The notes under the pieces: generated by a model
Told to the model about the DNA's origin: nothing
Database searches by the model: none
What the model saw: only the letters and a program-made list of their open reading frames with translations
Shown here: piece by piece, positions 45,430 through 56,450 of the stretch
Position numbering within the stretch: position 1 is the stretch's first letter
How the letters are laid out: each line of letters begins with the position of its first letter
Assembly: GCA_023101725.1 (NCBI GenBank)
Contig: JALJCO010009025.1
Coordinates: 682,001 to 746,000, forward strand
Direction of reading: 5' to 3'
DNA from: Atherinomorus stipes
Lineage: Eukaryota; Chordata; Actinopteri; Atheriniformes; Atherinidae
DNA: 64,000 nucleotides
Program-made: the position numbers and the translations under genes

Positions 45430-46930
45430 AAAAAACTACTAAATGTTGAAAGTGACATTTTACTGTTTTGTTATAATATAGTTTAGTTGATTTCACATTT
45501 TATTAAAAGCTCATCTTGAATTTGATGGCAGCAGCATGTCTAAAGTTGGGAGAGGACCAGGTTTACCACTGTGCAGCTCCCCCTCATAACCTAATAACAG
45601 TCTGTAAACATCTGGGAGCTGAGGAGACCAGCTGGACCTTTGGGAAAGGAATGTTGTCCCAAAGGTCAGGATTCTAGCTGCTTAACTGTCCCAGGTCTTG
45701 TTTGATGTGTTTTTCATGATCCACCAAATGCTTTTAGTTAGTGAAAGCTCTGGACTGGAGTCCAGCACTCGGACTCTTCCTCTACAAATCTATGCTGTTG
45801 TAATAGATGTGTAGTTTACAATTGTCCTGTTGAAACATACACAGGGTTCCCTGGAAAAGCCACCGTCTGCGTGGGAGCAGACACTGCTCTAAAAGCAGCA
45901 TTTACCTCAACAAGCACGATGGTTCATCTCTTCTTTCTTTTTTTTTTTTGCTTTTTGAGCACTAGTGGCCTTTATATGACAGTGTATGGTGACAGGAAAG
46001 GGGCAGAGAGAGTGGGGAGTGACATGCAGCAAAGGGACCTGGACTGGGAATCGAACCGGGGCCAACTGCGCTGAGGAACTGTAGCCTCTGTTCATGGGGC
46101 GGCTGCTCAACCAACTGAGCTAATCACCGCCCCCATCTCTTCTTTCATGTAGAGCAAAACCCTCAAAATAACATATTTTTGGTGTTTGCAACAATGTGTT
46201 AATATCAAATAAATCCCAGATATATTTAATAAATAGCCTCCAATATTTTAAAATCTTAACAATGATCTGCTGAAATCATGCGACCCACATGGGGTCCAAA
46301 CCATCCAGTTTGAAAACCACTGCTGTGTCCGACAGACTGAGGAAATCTGAAGACTTATTTGCATGAAAGAGTTCTAACCTACAGTTTTGGATGACGGGGC
46401 ACATTATGTTTGCAAACAAGGATTTCTGGAAATGTTTTCAAGTCTATGTGATGATTTTCATTAGAAATCTGATTATTTTCAGTGCAGTGCTGCCTGACAG
46501 CCACATCAGTGTTGATTTTCAGTTGTGTCCCTACCCAAAAATTGCTCCAGATTTTCAGAATGTTTTCATGATATTTTGTTCTGTACATGATAAATCATGA
46601 AAGTTTTCTTTTTTTTATCTTGACAAATAATACTCTTTCAGCAGATTGCTGAACCTGTGCTCATCTTTACCTCTGAAAGACTCCACCTCTCAAAGGTGCT
46701 CTTGGAGAGATCATATTACTCACCTTTTGCCAGCTAAACTAATCTTAACCTATTTAGTTGCAAACGCTGTTCCTCAAGGTTTTTATTTATACTGAAAATG
46801 ATTTTTTTCCTACTTTTTTTTATTGGCCTGGCTCAACTTTTTTGAGACATGTTGCTGCCAAGATATTCAAAATGAGGATGAAAAGTGTCTCACTTTCAAC
46901 ATTTGATGTTTCCTATGTAATATAAAAATC
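45430..46930 (-). mobile_element. Old DNA transposon with ~110-bp inverted ends, probably Tc1/mariner-like
   Basis: The left block (45440-45555) contains aaatgttgaaagtgacattt and then ctcatcttgaatttgatggcagcagcatgtct. The right block (46840-46930), read inverted, contains aaatgttgaaagtgagacac and ctcattttgaatatcttggcagcaacatgtct. These are imperfect long inverted repeats. The interior has no open transposase, but its layout and phrases (for example 'gaaagctctggactggagtccagcac') resemble a common teleost IS630/Tc1-type family read in reverse. It contains a later SINE insertion. Confidence 0.6.
45938..46133 (-). mobile_element. tRNA-derived SINE with 13-bp target duplications
   Basis: On the minus strand it starts with a tRNA-like head having an A box TAGCTCAGTTGG (46122-46111) and a B box GGTTCGATTCC (46057-46047), the RNA polymerase III internal promoter. 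A non-tRNA body follows (…ctttgctgcatgtcactcccc…), then an A tail, seen as the T-run around 45939-45951 on the plus strand. The direct repeat catctcttctttc flanks it at 45925-45937 and 46134-46146. It is inserted in the older DNA transposon. Confidence 0.9.
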
Positions 46931-48879
46931 AATTAATCACAAGATTTAGAAAGTATTAGATTTTGTTTTTTTGATTACAACTTTTTGAGAATCAAGATTT
47001 TATTTTTAAATGAATAATGCAACACTTACCTCACTGGTTTTTTATGTTAAATACCTCAAATGTTTATTAGTAGTGTGATTGTATGTGTTAATGCTCCATA
47101 CACTTCCATGCTTTTTCACAATTTAGTTAAAATATATTGTTTAGTACAGGATGACAAAACAATTTAAACTTCATGATATAATATAACAAATGTGTGTGAG
47201 ATTGACATGAGAAGAAGACATAAATGAGTAGACATACAGTGGGAAACATTTAATAATCTTTGACAGCCCCTGGAGATGAGATATTTCATATTTGCTGGAA
47301 AGATACAACTGGATGAAAGTGAGAGAAAGCAAAGTAGTGAGTTCAGAGAGGGATGGGTAAAGGGCAGTAAAGTGGAGAGGTGAAGAGAAAGATGGCTGGA
47401 TGTAAGAAAGGAATGTTAAACCTCATGTTGTGTTTCCCTCAGGGTATGGCATCACTTTTCTTTAAGATCACTGTTACGCTGTCCACACCTTGTGAGGGAG
47501 CTGGGAGGGAGTGCCCGCAGGTGTCCCTGTTTGTAAATGTATAGGAACCCATTCGAGTGTAGGCCTGTGAATGCAGGAGCAGACATGCTTACAATACTAA
47601 TGAAGTGGTTGTTAGTTTTCATGATATCTGCTTCCACTTCTGAGCAGTTTGAGTCCCTGTTTTGCATTTCTCTTTTATTTGCTTTCTTTTCATGTGAGGC
47701 TCATGAGAGTACAGTGTGTCCACTCCTCCACAGTGTGATGCTGGATAATTGTATGTGATTACAGGTGCACACAAAAGACTGCAATCCCAAAAGTCTTCCT
47801 TGCAGCTCTCTGAGGCCAGCTGTGATCCCCTGCAGTCATGCTGGACACATGAGGAGCAGGCCAACATTAGACGAGGCGTAACTCCAGATTAACTGTTGGC
47901 TTTGTTGCTACAGGGATGACACATGGCAGGGGCCAGAGGAGCTCAAGCACACACATGCTCAAAGAAAGAAAAACAAACAAAAGAAAAAATATTAAAAATT
48001 ATAGACTCATCCACTCACAGACAGCATGAGCCTCTCGTTTAGGATTTCTCTCCCTGCCCTGTGCATGCAAAGCCCTTGAAATTGTTGGTTATTTTTTCCC
48101 TTTTCTTACTTCAATAGCTTTGCCGTTCTGCCTTCTCTCTCGTTTTTCTTCATTCTCCTTCCATAAAGGAGTCCTGAAAGCCTAGACTGTGATTTTTCAC
48201 ACCCCTTCCTATCTGCTCCACACACTATAAAAGGATCCCCAGTACAGCGATCCGCCCTCTCTCCCACTGGTGTTACACTTATCCCTATATCCCTCCCTGC
48301 CTCTTTGAGTCCTGTACAGGTGTGACCTAACTCCTTACAATTCCCTCTTCATTTCCTTACCCGCTCCCATTTTTCACATGAAAGGCTTCCTGCTACCCTC
48401 AGCTCACCCTCATTCCCACTCTTTCTTCTAAGTACACCCTCACCCATCTCTTTTAGCCCCAGGAGATAGCTTGGATAACAGGTGGAGCCACCGCTTCTGG
48501 TGGGGGTATCAAGTTTCTATTAGCCTGAAATGCAAGAATGCAGCATCATCCTGGGCTGGAGTGAAACTTAACAATAAACCTTATGTACACACACAGGGAG
48601 AGGCTCAGGAACCAGTGTGGCCACTGTAAAGGGTCTGAAAAGTGAATTAGAAAAGTACATTTCTATTTATTCAGTTTCTTAGCCTTTAATGTTTTGCCAC
48701 CCGAGTACATTTTTCTCACAAATGTAAAGGAAACAAGAGAGGGCAGAAAACAAGGTCAGGAAAGGCAAAGAAAAAAAAATCTTACACAAGGATAACTTTA
48801 TCCATTCACTGAATTTACATTACCTGCCAACCGATGAACTTTTTTAACTTTACCTCAATGTGGTCTTTGTGTTATTTAT
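46931..48879. other. Intergenic, no gene recognised
   Basis: A pyrimidine-rich stretch with a TATAAAAGG motif at about 48226 was looked at as a promoter, but nothing downstream supports it. ORFs are short. Confidence 0.45.
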
Positions 48880-49465
48880 AAGAGCAACAAAAAAGGGCAT
48901 CTGACTGTCCCAAAGGGTTACTCTGCCTAACAGAGGATGTGCAGCTATATGAAAGAAAAAAGCACATCAATCTGAGAAGAGCTATAAAGCCATTATTTAA
49001 CAATGTAGAACCCTTTATTCTACAATCAGAAAGTTTATTCACAAGTGGAAAACATTCAAGACAGTTGCCAATCTTCCCCAGAGTGGATGTCCCAGCAAGT
49101 TCACCCAAAGGTTAGATTATGCAATGTGCGGAGAAACTGCACACTCTTACTTCTAAGACTCTGCAGGCCTCAGTTAGCATGTTGAAGGTTAAAGTTCATG
49201 ACTGTATAATTAGAAAAAGACTGTACAAGCTTGGAAGGGTTGCACAGAGACAGCTTATTCACCCCTAAAGTAAGGTGGCAGCACAGCTATAGGTTAATCA
49301 AATTTCCACTGAAGCTAACCAAAGACTTTTGGAATAATGTCCATTGGACAGACAAGACCTAAATTGAGATATACTGTCATAAACCACAGCATCATGTAAG
49401 TTAAAAAACAACACAAACACCTCAAATCAACTGTCAAGGACACGGAGGGCTATTAATGGGCTTCA

Positions 49466-49715
49466 CTGCAAAAGCTCAAATCTTAGCAAGTACATTTTTC
49501 TCATTTCGAGTCAAAATATCTCATCACACTCAAAATAAGACAAAATTACTTAAAGAGAAACATTTCAGTGTAAGATCTTGTTTTAAGGTAATGCATCTTA
49601 TTTCAAGAAATCTTATCAAAGAAATTTTGCTTGTCCCATTGGCAGATTTCTTTGCTTATAACAAGCAAAAAAATCTTGGCCACTCTTAAAATAAGTAAAC
49701 AAAGATTTATTTATT

Positions 49716-49747
<32 letters not shown>

Positions 49748-49961
49748 TTGCAATAAGCAAAAAAAAAAAAAAAAAAATCTGCCAATGGGAAAAGCAAAAT
49801 TTTCTTGATAAGATTTCTTGAAATGAGATGCATTGATGGAACAAGATTTTATATCTTACTGAAATGTTTCTGTTTAAGTAATTTTGTCTTATTTTCAGTG
49901 TGATAAGATATTTTGACTCAAAATGAGAAAAATATACTTGCTAAGATTTGAGTTTTTGTAG
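49466..49961. mobile_element. Foldback MITE with arms over 200 bp
   Basis: The left arm begins ctgcaaaagctcaaatctta and the right arm, inverted, begins ctacaaaaactcaaatctta. Homology continues for more than 200 bp on each side, to 'cccattggcagat'. The centre has T- and A-runs (49726-49745 and 49761-49778). The whole could fold into one hairpin. It sits inside the Tc1-like element. There is no ORF. Confidence 0.88.
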
Positions 49962-50302
49962 CATAGGACCTGGACACCTTACAGTTACTGAGTTGACTGT
50001 GAAATATTCTAGTTTAATGTAAGGGTCATCTATTTGGCAGACAAAGCTTAGGTGAAACAGTATCGTGCAACAGGCAATGATCCAAAAATGCAGCCGATCT
50101 ACAACAAAATGACTGAAAAAGAAAAGAATCAAAAGGTCACAATGATCCAGTTAAGGTTCACACCCTAACCTGATTAAATTGCTGCTAAACCTTACTAGAA
50201 CTGTGTATAAACAAATACCCAAAATTTCAACAAACTGAGGCAATGTTGTAAAGAATAAAGAATAGTGAACCAAACTTCCCTCATAACCATGTGTGTCTAA
50301 AG

Positions 50303-50372
50303 AAGGGGTGCCCAAATCCTCAAGAGCTACTATCCTGCAATTCTTAGAGCACACCTCTTCCAGCACACTTGA
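50303..50372. repeat. hAT MITE fragment
   Basis: 'aggggtgcccaaatcctcaagagc…cctgcaattcttagagcacacc' matches one side of the element at 17799-17995. The other half is missing. Confidence 0.55.
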
Positions 50373-50379
50373 TATCAGT

Positions 50380-51556
50380 AAAAATATCAGTATCAGTTTA
50401 TTTAACCGATATTTTTACTAATGAAATCTTGCAAGATCTTGTTCCATCAGCGATGGTCCAGCATGTAGAAAAGTCCCTGTTATTCTGGAATAACTTCATA
50501 TCCCAGCATTCCTTTCAGAGTCATGTGACTACAGTGCAGCTGCTGCTGCTACAGACTGACTTGCTTTGAAGCTGCTTATAATATGTCTGGTTTTAAAGGT
50601 TGAATATGGAATACGGACAGAACAGCAACATCGCGTGTGTCTAGGTTGTAGTTGCAATGGCAGAAAAACAACTTCAGCTGCTGGGATGCCAGGCTCACTG
50701 CCGATACGCAAGTGACCAACAGTCTGCAGCATGTCCAACAAGTAACGTAGAGGAGTTTATAACCGACAGCTAACGTTAGCCATGTTAGCAAACAAGCTAG
50801 CTTACCGATCCAGGAGAAAAGTCGCCATTTCCGTGTTTTACTCCGTGAAAACGTTTATGTGGGTCCATTTAGTGAAGTCTTCACCTAAATTTCTCCAGGT
50901 TTTGCTCTTCTCAGGTCACTCCTCCTCAGAAACAGATAACAACATCTCCAGGGCTCTGAGCAGCTGCTTCACTGGTCGTCTCTACGGTTTTCCCCTGTAC
51001 AAGCCTGACTATGACCGAAATATTGTTTCCACACACAGATCGTATTTGGCAACCTGCAACGGCGGCGTGTATTGGCTTATAGACGTAAATAAAATGCCAT
51101 TATCGAACCCGTAAAAATTTATTCTATAATTATTTTTAGGCTAAATATAATTTTTCTGGAAAATGTTGTACTTTCATTCTGCACACCCCCAAACGACCTG
51201 TGGAGGTATTATTTTTGAAAAAATATAGCTTTTAATAAAAATGTTACATATTCAACCTTTAAGTTGTTGGTTAAGTTACCAAGTTCTCAGTAACATTATA
51301 ATTAGTCACACGCTGCCTAATACCTGCTAGTATCTGATATATGGCAGCCAGATGTCCAACATGAACTCCTCTGGCTGAGTTAAGGCTATCCGGGGATTTT
51401 TGCTCTTTGAGCAGAATATAGTTATAGAGAGATACAACCTCACAGTTGGCTGCATATATCAGTATTGGTTGATATCGTATCAGAAATTAAGAGTTGGACA
51501 ATATCGGATATCGGTAAAAAAAGAAAAAAGAAAAAAAAAAGCCAATATCGTACATC
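50380..51556. mobile_element. hAT-like 'TATCGG' repeat, copy A, with nested MITE
   Basis: The outer parts 50380-50592 and 51263-51556 match 59640-59879 and 61945-62235. Shared phrases include 'ccagcatgtagaaaagtccctgttat', 'tcctttcagagtcatgtgacta' and 'ggcagccagatgtccaa'. The right end …gccaatatcgtacatccctag has the (C)TAGGG-type terminus of hAT MITEs in inverse complement. The internal TTAA site is occupied by the MITE at 50597-51258. Confidence 0.72.
50597..51258. mobile_element. TTAA-flanked MITE, ends AGGTTGAATATG
   Basis: The inverted ends AGGTTGAATATG are perfect over 12 bp and flanked by TTAA (50593-50596 and 51259-51262). The interior has a 110-codon open frame (50782-51114) without a recognisable domain. 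The right-hand third recurs, diverged, at about 62265-62440. Confidence 0.82.
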
Positions 51557-51659
51557 CCTAGTAGTCTAATAGCATCATACTCAGAACAGTTACCCTGAAC
51601 AACTCCTGCTAAAAGTGGTTGTATAAGCTACTGAGTCAAAGTTTACACTTGATATCCAC

Positions 51660-53454
51660 ACACTGCTTCTCTTTGTCGGCTAGGCAAATAAAAAATACTG
51701 TATAGTGTCTCTTTTTATAAGTTAGGATAAAGCTCCTGTGCAGACAGGTGATTTTTATTGCTCACTGATATGATATTGGCATTTGAGCAGGGTGTACTTC
51801 TTTTTCATATAAATGTACATGGTATTGAGTTGAATACTCAGTGGCTCAACGGGGCACAGATGTTACAGCTGGATTAATAACCACCATCACTTATACAATG
51901 ATGGAAGAGCTCTTTCACTCCTCCATAAAAAGAAGCAAAATAAAAAAAAAACAACCTTGAAATGATAGTGATAAATACTGTAATAAAGAATAACAACAAG
52001 CATTGCAGTCCAAAAGTAACAAGAAAAATCTATTTCTGCTGTTAGTTAGTGTTCCACAGTAATTAAAGCCTTAGCAGACACTTTGCTATCGTGTGCGTCC
52101 TTTCAGCTCTCCACGGCTATGACAGGTCAGTTAATGTTGGCTTTATCTCCTCCTACCAATATGACAGCTTGAGCTGCTGGAAGTCGCTCATTAGCTCTGC
52201 ATGCACTTGTACGTTCTTTCTTTAGTGAGTGCACACACATATACAAACACCCACACACACGCACACACTCATGATGATGTTGATTGCTGGAACAAAAGTC
52301 ATTAGCCTCATCAAACAGGTGTTAAAAAGACAGGGGACAGCCCCATGTTTGCCTCCAAGAGAATAGAAGAGATTGGTGTCATCGTTCAGGCCGATCACAG
52401 AGCCCTTTGTGGAGGTCATATGCTTGTTGTAATGAGTAGTTTGAAGAGGGAGTGGGTGGGCACTGCGTGTGTGAGTGTCAGTTAGTAGGTAATGCCACAG
52501 ACTGAGTGAAATTTGTCGACTACATGTTGTTAGATGTGAGGAGATAGATCACCATGCTCTTGACTGGTTAGGCGTGCATCTAAGGTGCCCCTACAAGATA
52601 TATATTTTCTGCACAAATGTGTGTTTGTATGTCTGTAATTATACCATGTTTCTCTCTGGGTGAGAAGCCATAACAGGATGCTTTGGTGATAGAGAGCAAT
52701 AGATGGATTGAGGGTAGAAAATGCAGTGGTAATTGTACTGGATACACAGGTAATTGGAAGCTAAATTGGCTTCAAAATTAAACCCTGTGAGGGCTCAGTG
52801 TGTGTATTGGAACCAGATAGCCCACAGTGTGATTTGATTGTGTGCACATGTGTGTGTGGACACAATTCTGCTGAGAGACAGTTGAGGAAAATATATATAC
52901 ATAAATGACTAATAGGAAATGGACATGTTACAAAACAAGCCCAATGCAATGCAAAATTAAGATCTTACTAAATTATTCCAAACTGCTCCAGGGGTTATTT
53001 CAAAACAATCTGTTTTATTAAAGTTGACATTTATTAAAAGTTATTTTTTATTAGCTGTTAGCCATTAGTGTGTGCTGCAGTGAGTTCTTGGAAAACACAA
53101 AGAATGTGTGAAACACAGGCCTGACTGTTAAGGTTCAATCTTTCCTCCAGTCATGGATAATAGCCATAAAACATTCTACAAAAAATTTACTGATCAGGAT
53201 TTTTCACAGATTTTCATCACATTGTACAGTTGTTTAATTAATTTTTTGGTTTTGGAGATGTAACAACAAATGGTCCCAGAGCATGTTATTATGCAACGTT
53301 TGGTTCTTGCATCGTGGGGTATATTACTTAGACCTTTTGTTGTTGTAGTTTGTGTCGTGGCTGGTTGGTGTGTAATGCCATTTGTATTTGTAACAGGGCA
53401 ACAAGAACATTATCAGCCCGGCAGAAACCAAACACATGACTGTTGAGCTTAAAA
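51660..53454. other. Intergenic, nothing recognised
   Basis: It contains a short CA-rich run near 52238-52268. No gene or repeat boundary was identified. Confidence 0.45.
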
Positions 53455-53600
53455 TATCCCTGGGCCAACACACCAGAATCAAATTAGATGCATCCAACAG
53501 TTCTATACAATGACTGACTGAGTCAGGTGTGTTGGAGCAGGGGTACATTGAAAACTTGCAGGATTGCAGCTCTTGTAGGACCAACTTGAGTCCACTGGAA
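53455..53600. repeat. hAT MITE fragment related to 17799-17995
   Basis: 'gccaacacaccagaatcaaattagatg…gagtcaggtgtgttggagcaggggta…cttgcaggattgcagctcttg' follows the internal order of the 197-bp element. The end is not clean. Confidence 0.55.
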
Positions 53601-54464
53601 AACTGCCCGGGTTTACTTTGCCTTTCACTTGCAGTTGCATGAGAATGAGCAGAGATAAATCTTGGATGGCTTAACTGATGTTTAATCTATGAAGTTTTCT
53701 TGTATTTTGTTGCATGAAGACGATATTGTCCACCACCCCTGGTTTCAGGTGTGCTCTCTGTCCCGGATCCATATATCTGCAGTCCAAGATCTAACTCTGG
53801 CTAGTGGCCGGTGAGGCACAACACCGAGCTTCATGGCGACCCCAGTGCCTGAAAGCCTCAGTAAAACACTCCTGTCTGCAAAAATAAAATAAAATTCCTA
53901 TTCTCCTCCGCGACCTGCAGCACAGATGAAATTCTATCTGTGGCGTTTTTATCTGCTTTGAGCAGCCACAGATGGAGATGGCCACTAGTTTCCAAAGTAG
54001 CATCAACCAGCTGGTTAATTAAACCCTCAAAAATAAGGTCTGTTTCCTCCAGCGGGTTTGGGTCGGGTCGGTCCACTTTTTTTTGTCTCCACTGGTAAAA
54101 ACTGGGACGGGTACCCTATCTGACCTGACCCATCCTACTTTTTTAGGGACCCTTCCGTGGGGGTGCTGATCTAACAAAATATGTCGAAAAAATATGTCAC
54201 CTCTCCAGCATAAAAACAAAGTAGGGATTTGTTTCTGTCTCGTGTGGTCAGGTGTCTGGTGTGCTGCTTTGGTTAAATGACGTTGCACTGCGATGATGTC
54301 ACGCAGTCACTTAGCAGCGATCTCCAGTTAATATTCCACCTCCAGGGTGAGGGTAGAGTTTGCTGTGGGTATGCAAGGCAAAATCAACATATATGTACCA
54401 AAACCCACCTGACCGGGCCCAACCCAGACCCACAGGTGGAGACAGGGCTATATATTCAGAGATC
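53601..54464. other. Intergenic, nothing recognised
   Basis: Short overlapping ORFs without domains. Phrases such as 'gacctgacccatcc' / 'acctgaccgggccc' suggest decayed repeats, but no structure could be fixed. Confidence 0.4.
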
Positions 54465-54469
54465 AGAGT

Positions 54470-54780
54470 GGGCTATACTGTATGCACAACACCACTACTT
54501 CCTGAACTTAAGCCAGCTCCTTTGTTTCCTGTCTTATATTACTGGACAAATTGATTAATGCAGGTGTGCCTGACCTCAGTAATCATGACGACAATGGCAA
54601 GCCAAGCCAAGCCAACTTTATTTCTATAGCACTTTACAACAGCCTTCACTGAACAAAGTGCTGATCACACATCTGGCAAGACACATCTGGAATAATCAGT
54701 TTGTCCAGTAATGAAAGACAGGAAACAGGAAACAAATGTGCTGAAATGTTCTGGTAGCTGAGTTGTGCATATAGCCCATC
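54470..54780. repeat. Imperfect foldback repeat (arms about 85-90 nt)
   Basis: The left arm (about 54470-54558, gggctatactgtatgcacaac … ttactggacaaattgatta) is complementary to the right arm (about 54687-54780, aataatcagtttgtccagtaa … gttgtgcatatagccc). The 130-nt centre contains a retroelement tail motif (gccaagccaactttatttctatagcacttt). Confidence 0.78.
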
Positions 54781-54784
54781 GGAA

Positions 54785-55300
54785 ACATGAGCCGTGTCTC
54801 AAACCGCACACTTGCCTGAGTGCACTGGAATTCAGTGGGTAGTGTGCACTGTGTACTTCATCTGTAGTACACACTGTTGTTGCTAAATGCTGACGCGAAT
54901 AGAGCACTGCACCTATCGGAAGTGACGGACTAGCATTGACTGCTAATGTGAGCTAACTCTACTAAGCCAGTACAACCGCAACCTCAAACAAATGACTAGA
55001 TCATAACTGTCATCAGGGAATGAACAGTTGGTCGCATGCCCCAATTTACATTAGTAATTTTGTCTGAATGATTTCATAAACCTTACTTAAACTGGTATAA
55101 TACAGCCTCTGCTGCAGCAGGGGTCACCGCTGCTTCGCTCCCCGCCATTATTCAGCTCTGAAAACAGTTCAAAAGTCCTGCCTCTTCCGCTATGTCAGCA
55201 AGATGGTGTCTGTTTAGTGCGAGAAGTGTGCTTCAGTTTGCACTGCGTTTTTGGCCGTTATTGGGGCGGCATCTGGGTATTTTCAGAGCACTGAGTTTTA
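54785..55300. other. Intergenic; hAT-like MITE remnant at left
   Basis: 'gtgtctcaaaccgcacacttgcctgagtgcactgg … gtagtgtgcactgtgtacttc' (about 54794-54880) resembles the start of the MITE at 10290-10877. No right end was found. The remainder is unremarkable. Confidence 0.4.
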
Positions 55301-55305
55301 GCTTA

Positions 55306-55345
55306 AAGGTAGAGTCCGAATGCCCCCCCCCCCACACCCCCCCTG
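55306..55345. repeat. Terminal fragment of the AGGTAGAGTCCGAA MITE
   Basis: The left end aggtagagtccgaatgccccccc after TTAA matches the MITE family at 11616. Sequence diverges after the C-run. Confidence 0.75.
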
Positions 55346-55699
55346 GCCACTGGCCTTTTTAAAGCCAGGTTCAAAAGGTATTTATTCAGACTAGCTTTTA
55401 ACGCACATTAATGTGGTGACATGTTTTTGCACTTTATTTGTATTTATTTGTGTATGCTTATTGTTTCCTTTTATTCTGTTTTATTCTGTTAGTATAACGT
55501 AGATTATTTTGGAAAGCACTTTGGTTATCTTGTGTGTTGTAAACGGCTATATAAATCAAGTAGATTGAATGAAGTTTTCACTCTTCTTTGCCATAAATGT
55601 TTCATTTTATAAGACTGCATTAATATTTAAGATGATTACTGCTTATGATTACTGAGCAATAAGACAATAAGCAACTACGACTAGACGCTGTTTTTTTTG
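55346..55699. other. Intergenic; possible LINE tail
   Basis: 'aaagccaggttcaaaaggtatttattcagactagctttta … ggaaagcactttggtta…tgttgtaaacggctatataaat' (55362-55557) resembles the end of an L2/Rex1-type LINE ORF2 and its 3' UTR on the plus strand. It is too short to be sure. Confidence 0.4.
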
Positions 55700-56450
55700 T
55701 ATTTGTAAGGCGAGGCAAGTTTATTTGTATACAGTAGCACATTTCATGTACAGGACAATTAAAGGTGCTTTACATAAAACATTTAAGCATAACAGTGGGG
55801 TGCAGAAGAAAACAAACAAAAAAGGGAAATCTAGAATAAAATAAGATAAAATGCAAGAAATAGAAATAATAAACAGTTTTTTTTTTTTTTTTTTTTTAAA
55901 TAAAAGCCGGCTAATATAAATGTTTTTAACCTTGATTTAAAACTGCAGAGTTTCATCAGACCTGCAGTTTTCTGGGATTTGTCAGGGGTGTACAAACTGT
56001 GCGCTGCCTCTTCCTGTTTAGTTCTGACTCTGGGAACAGAAATTTGGTCCTAAACCATTCAGTGCTTTGTGAACTAACGGCTGGATTTAGAAGTCAATTC
56101 TTTGAAGCCAGTTTAAGACTGGGATTACGTGATCCACTTCTTGGTCTTGGTGAGCAGTGTTCTGGACTGTCTGAGGAACTTTTTAGGAGACCTGCAAGGT
56201 GCCGTCTCGCGACGATAAATGAAAGGACCAGTTTTCTAAATCCTGCTGAGACATCAGTCCTTTAATCCTCAATATGTTCTTTAAAAGATAAATGTCTGAT
56301 TTCACTACTGTCTTAATGTGATACTAAAATTCAGGTCTGAGTCCAGGACTAGTCCCAGATTTCTGGCTTGGTTGTTAGTTTTTAACTTGTAAACCAAATT
56401 TTCTGCATTTCCAACATGTAGCAGTATTTTTAAAGGATAAAAAGACTGTG
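55700..56450 (-). repeat. Non-LTR retroelement 3' region
   Basis: 'ggcgaggcaagtttatttgtatacagtagcacattt…aaaggtgctttacataaaa' is the common teleost module, followed by about 600 bp of 3'-UTR-like sequence including 'gactctgggaacagaaatttggtcctaaaccattcagtgctttgtgaac'. A 22-nt T-run lies at 55877-55898. The 88-codon open frame at 55999-56265 is judged incidental. Confidence 0.5.

Larger units (their letters stand above)
48880..51655 (+). mobile_element. Tc1-like transposon shattered by nested insertions
   Basis: Three collinear pieces are recognisable. 48880-49465 has HTH-type sequence (VKVHDCIIRKRLYKLG) and the first catalytic region NNVHWTDKT near 49340. 49966-50300 has the region normally holding the second Asp (gcaacaggcaatgatccaaaaatg) and the C-terminal part. 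51560-51655 has the end of the transposase and a 3' flank (tgctaaaagtggttgtataagctactgagtc). They are separated by a foldback element (49466-49961) and by a composite insertion (about 50303-51556). Frames are thoroughly broken. Confidence 0.75.

Noticed and set aside
46040..46135. A functional tRNA gene on the minus strand
   Set aside because: The spacing between A and B boxes, the lack of a proper acceptor stem, the SINE-like tail and the 13-bp target duplication show a tRNA-derived SINE.
48200..48310. TATAAAAGG at about 48226 in a pyrimidine-rich region as a promoter
   Set aside because: There is no downstream exon-like sequence, no CCAAT or GC box, and a single TATA-like word is expected by chance in AT-rich DNA.
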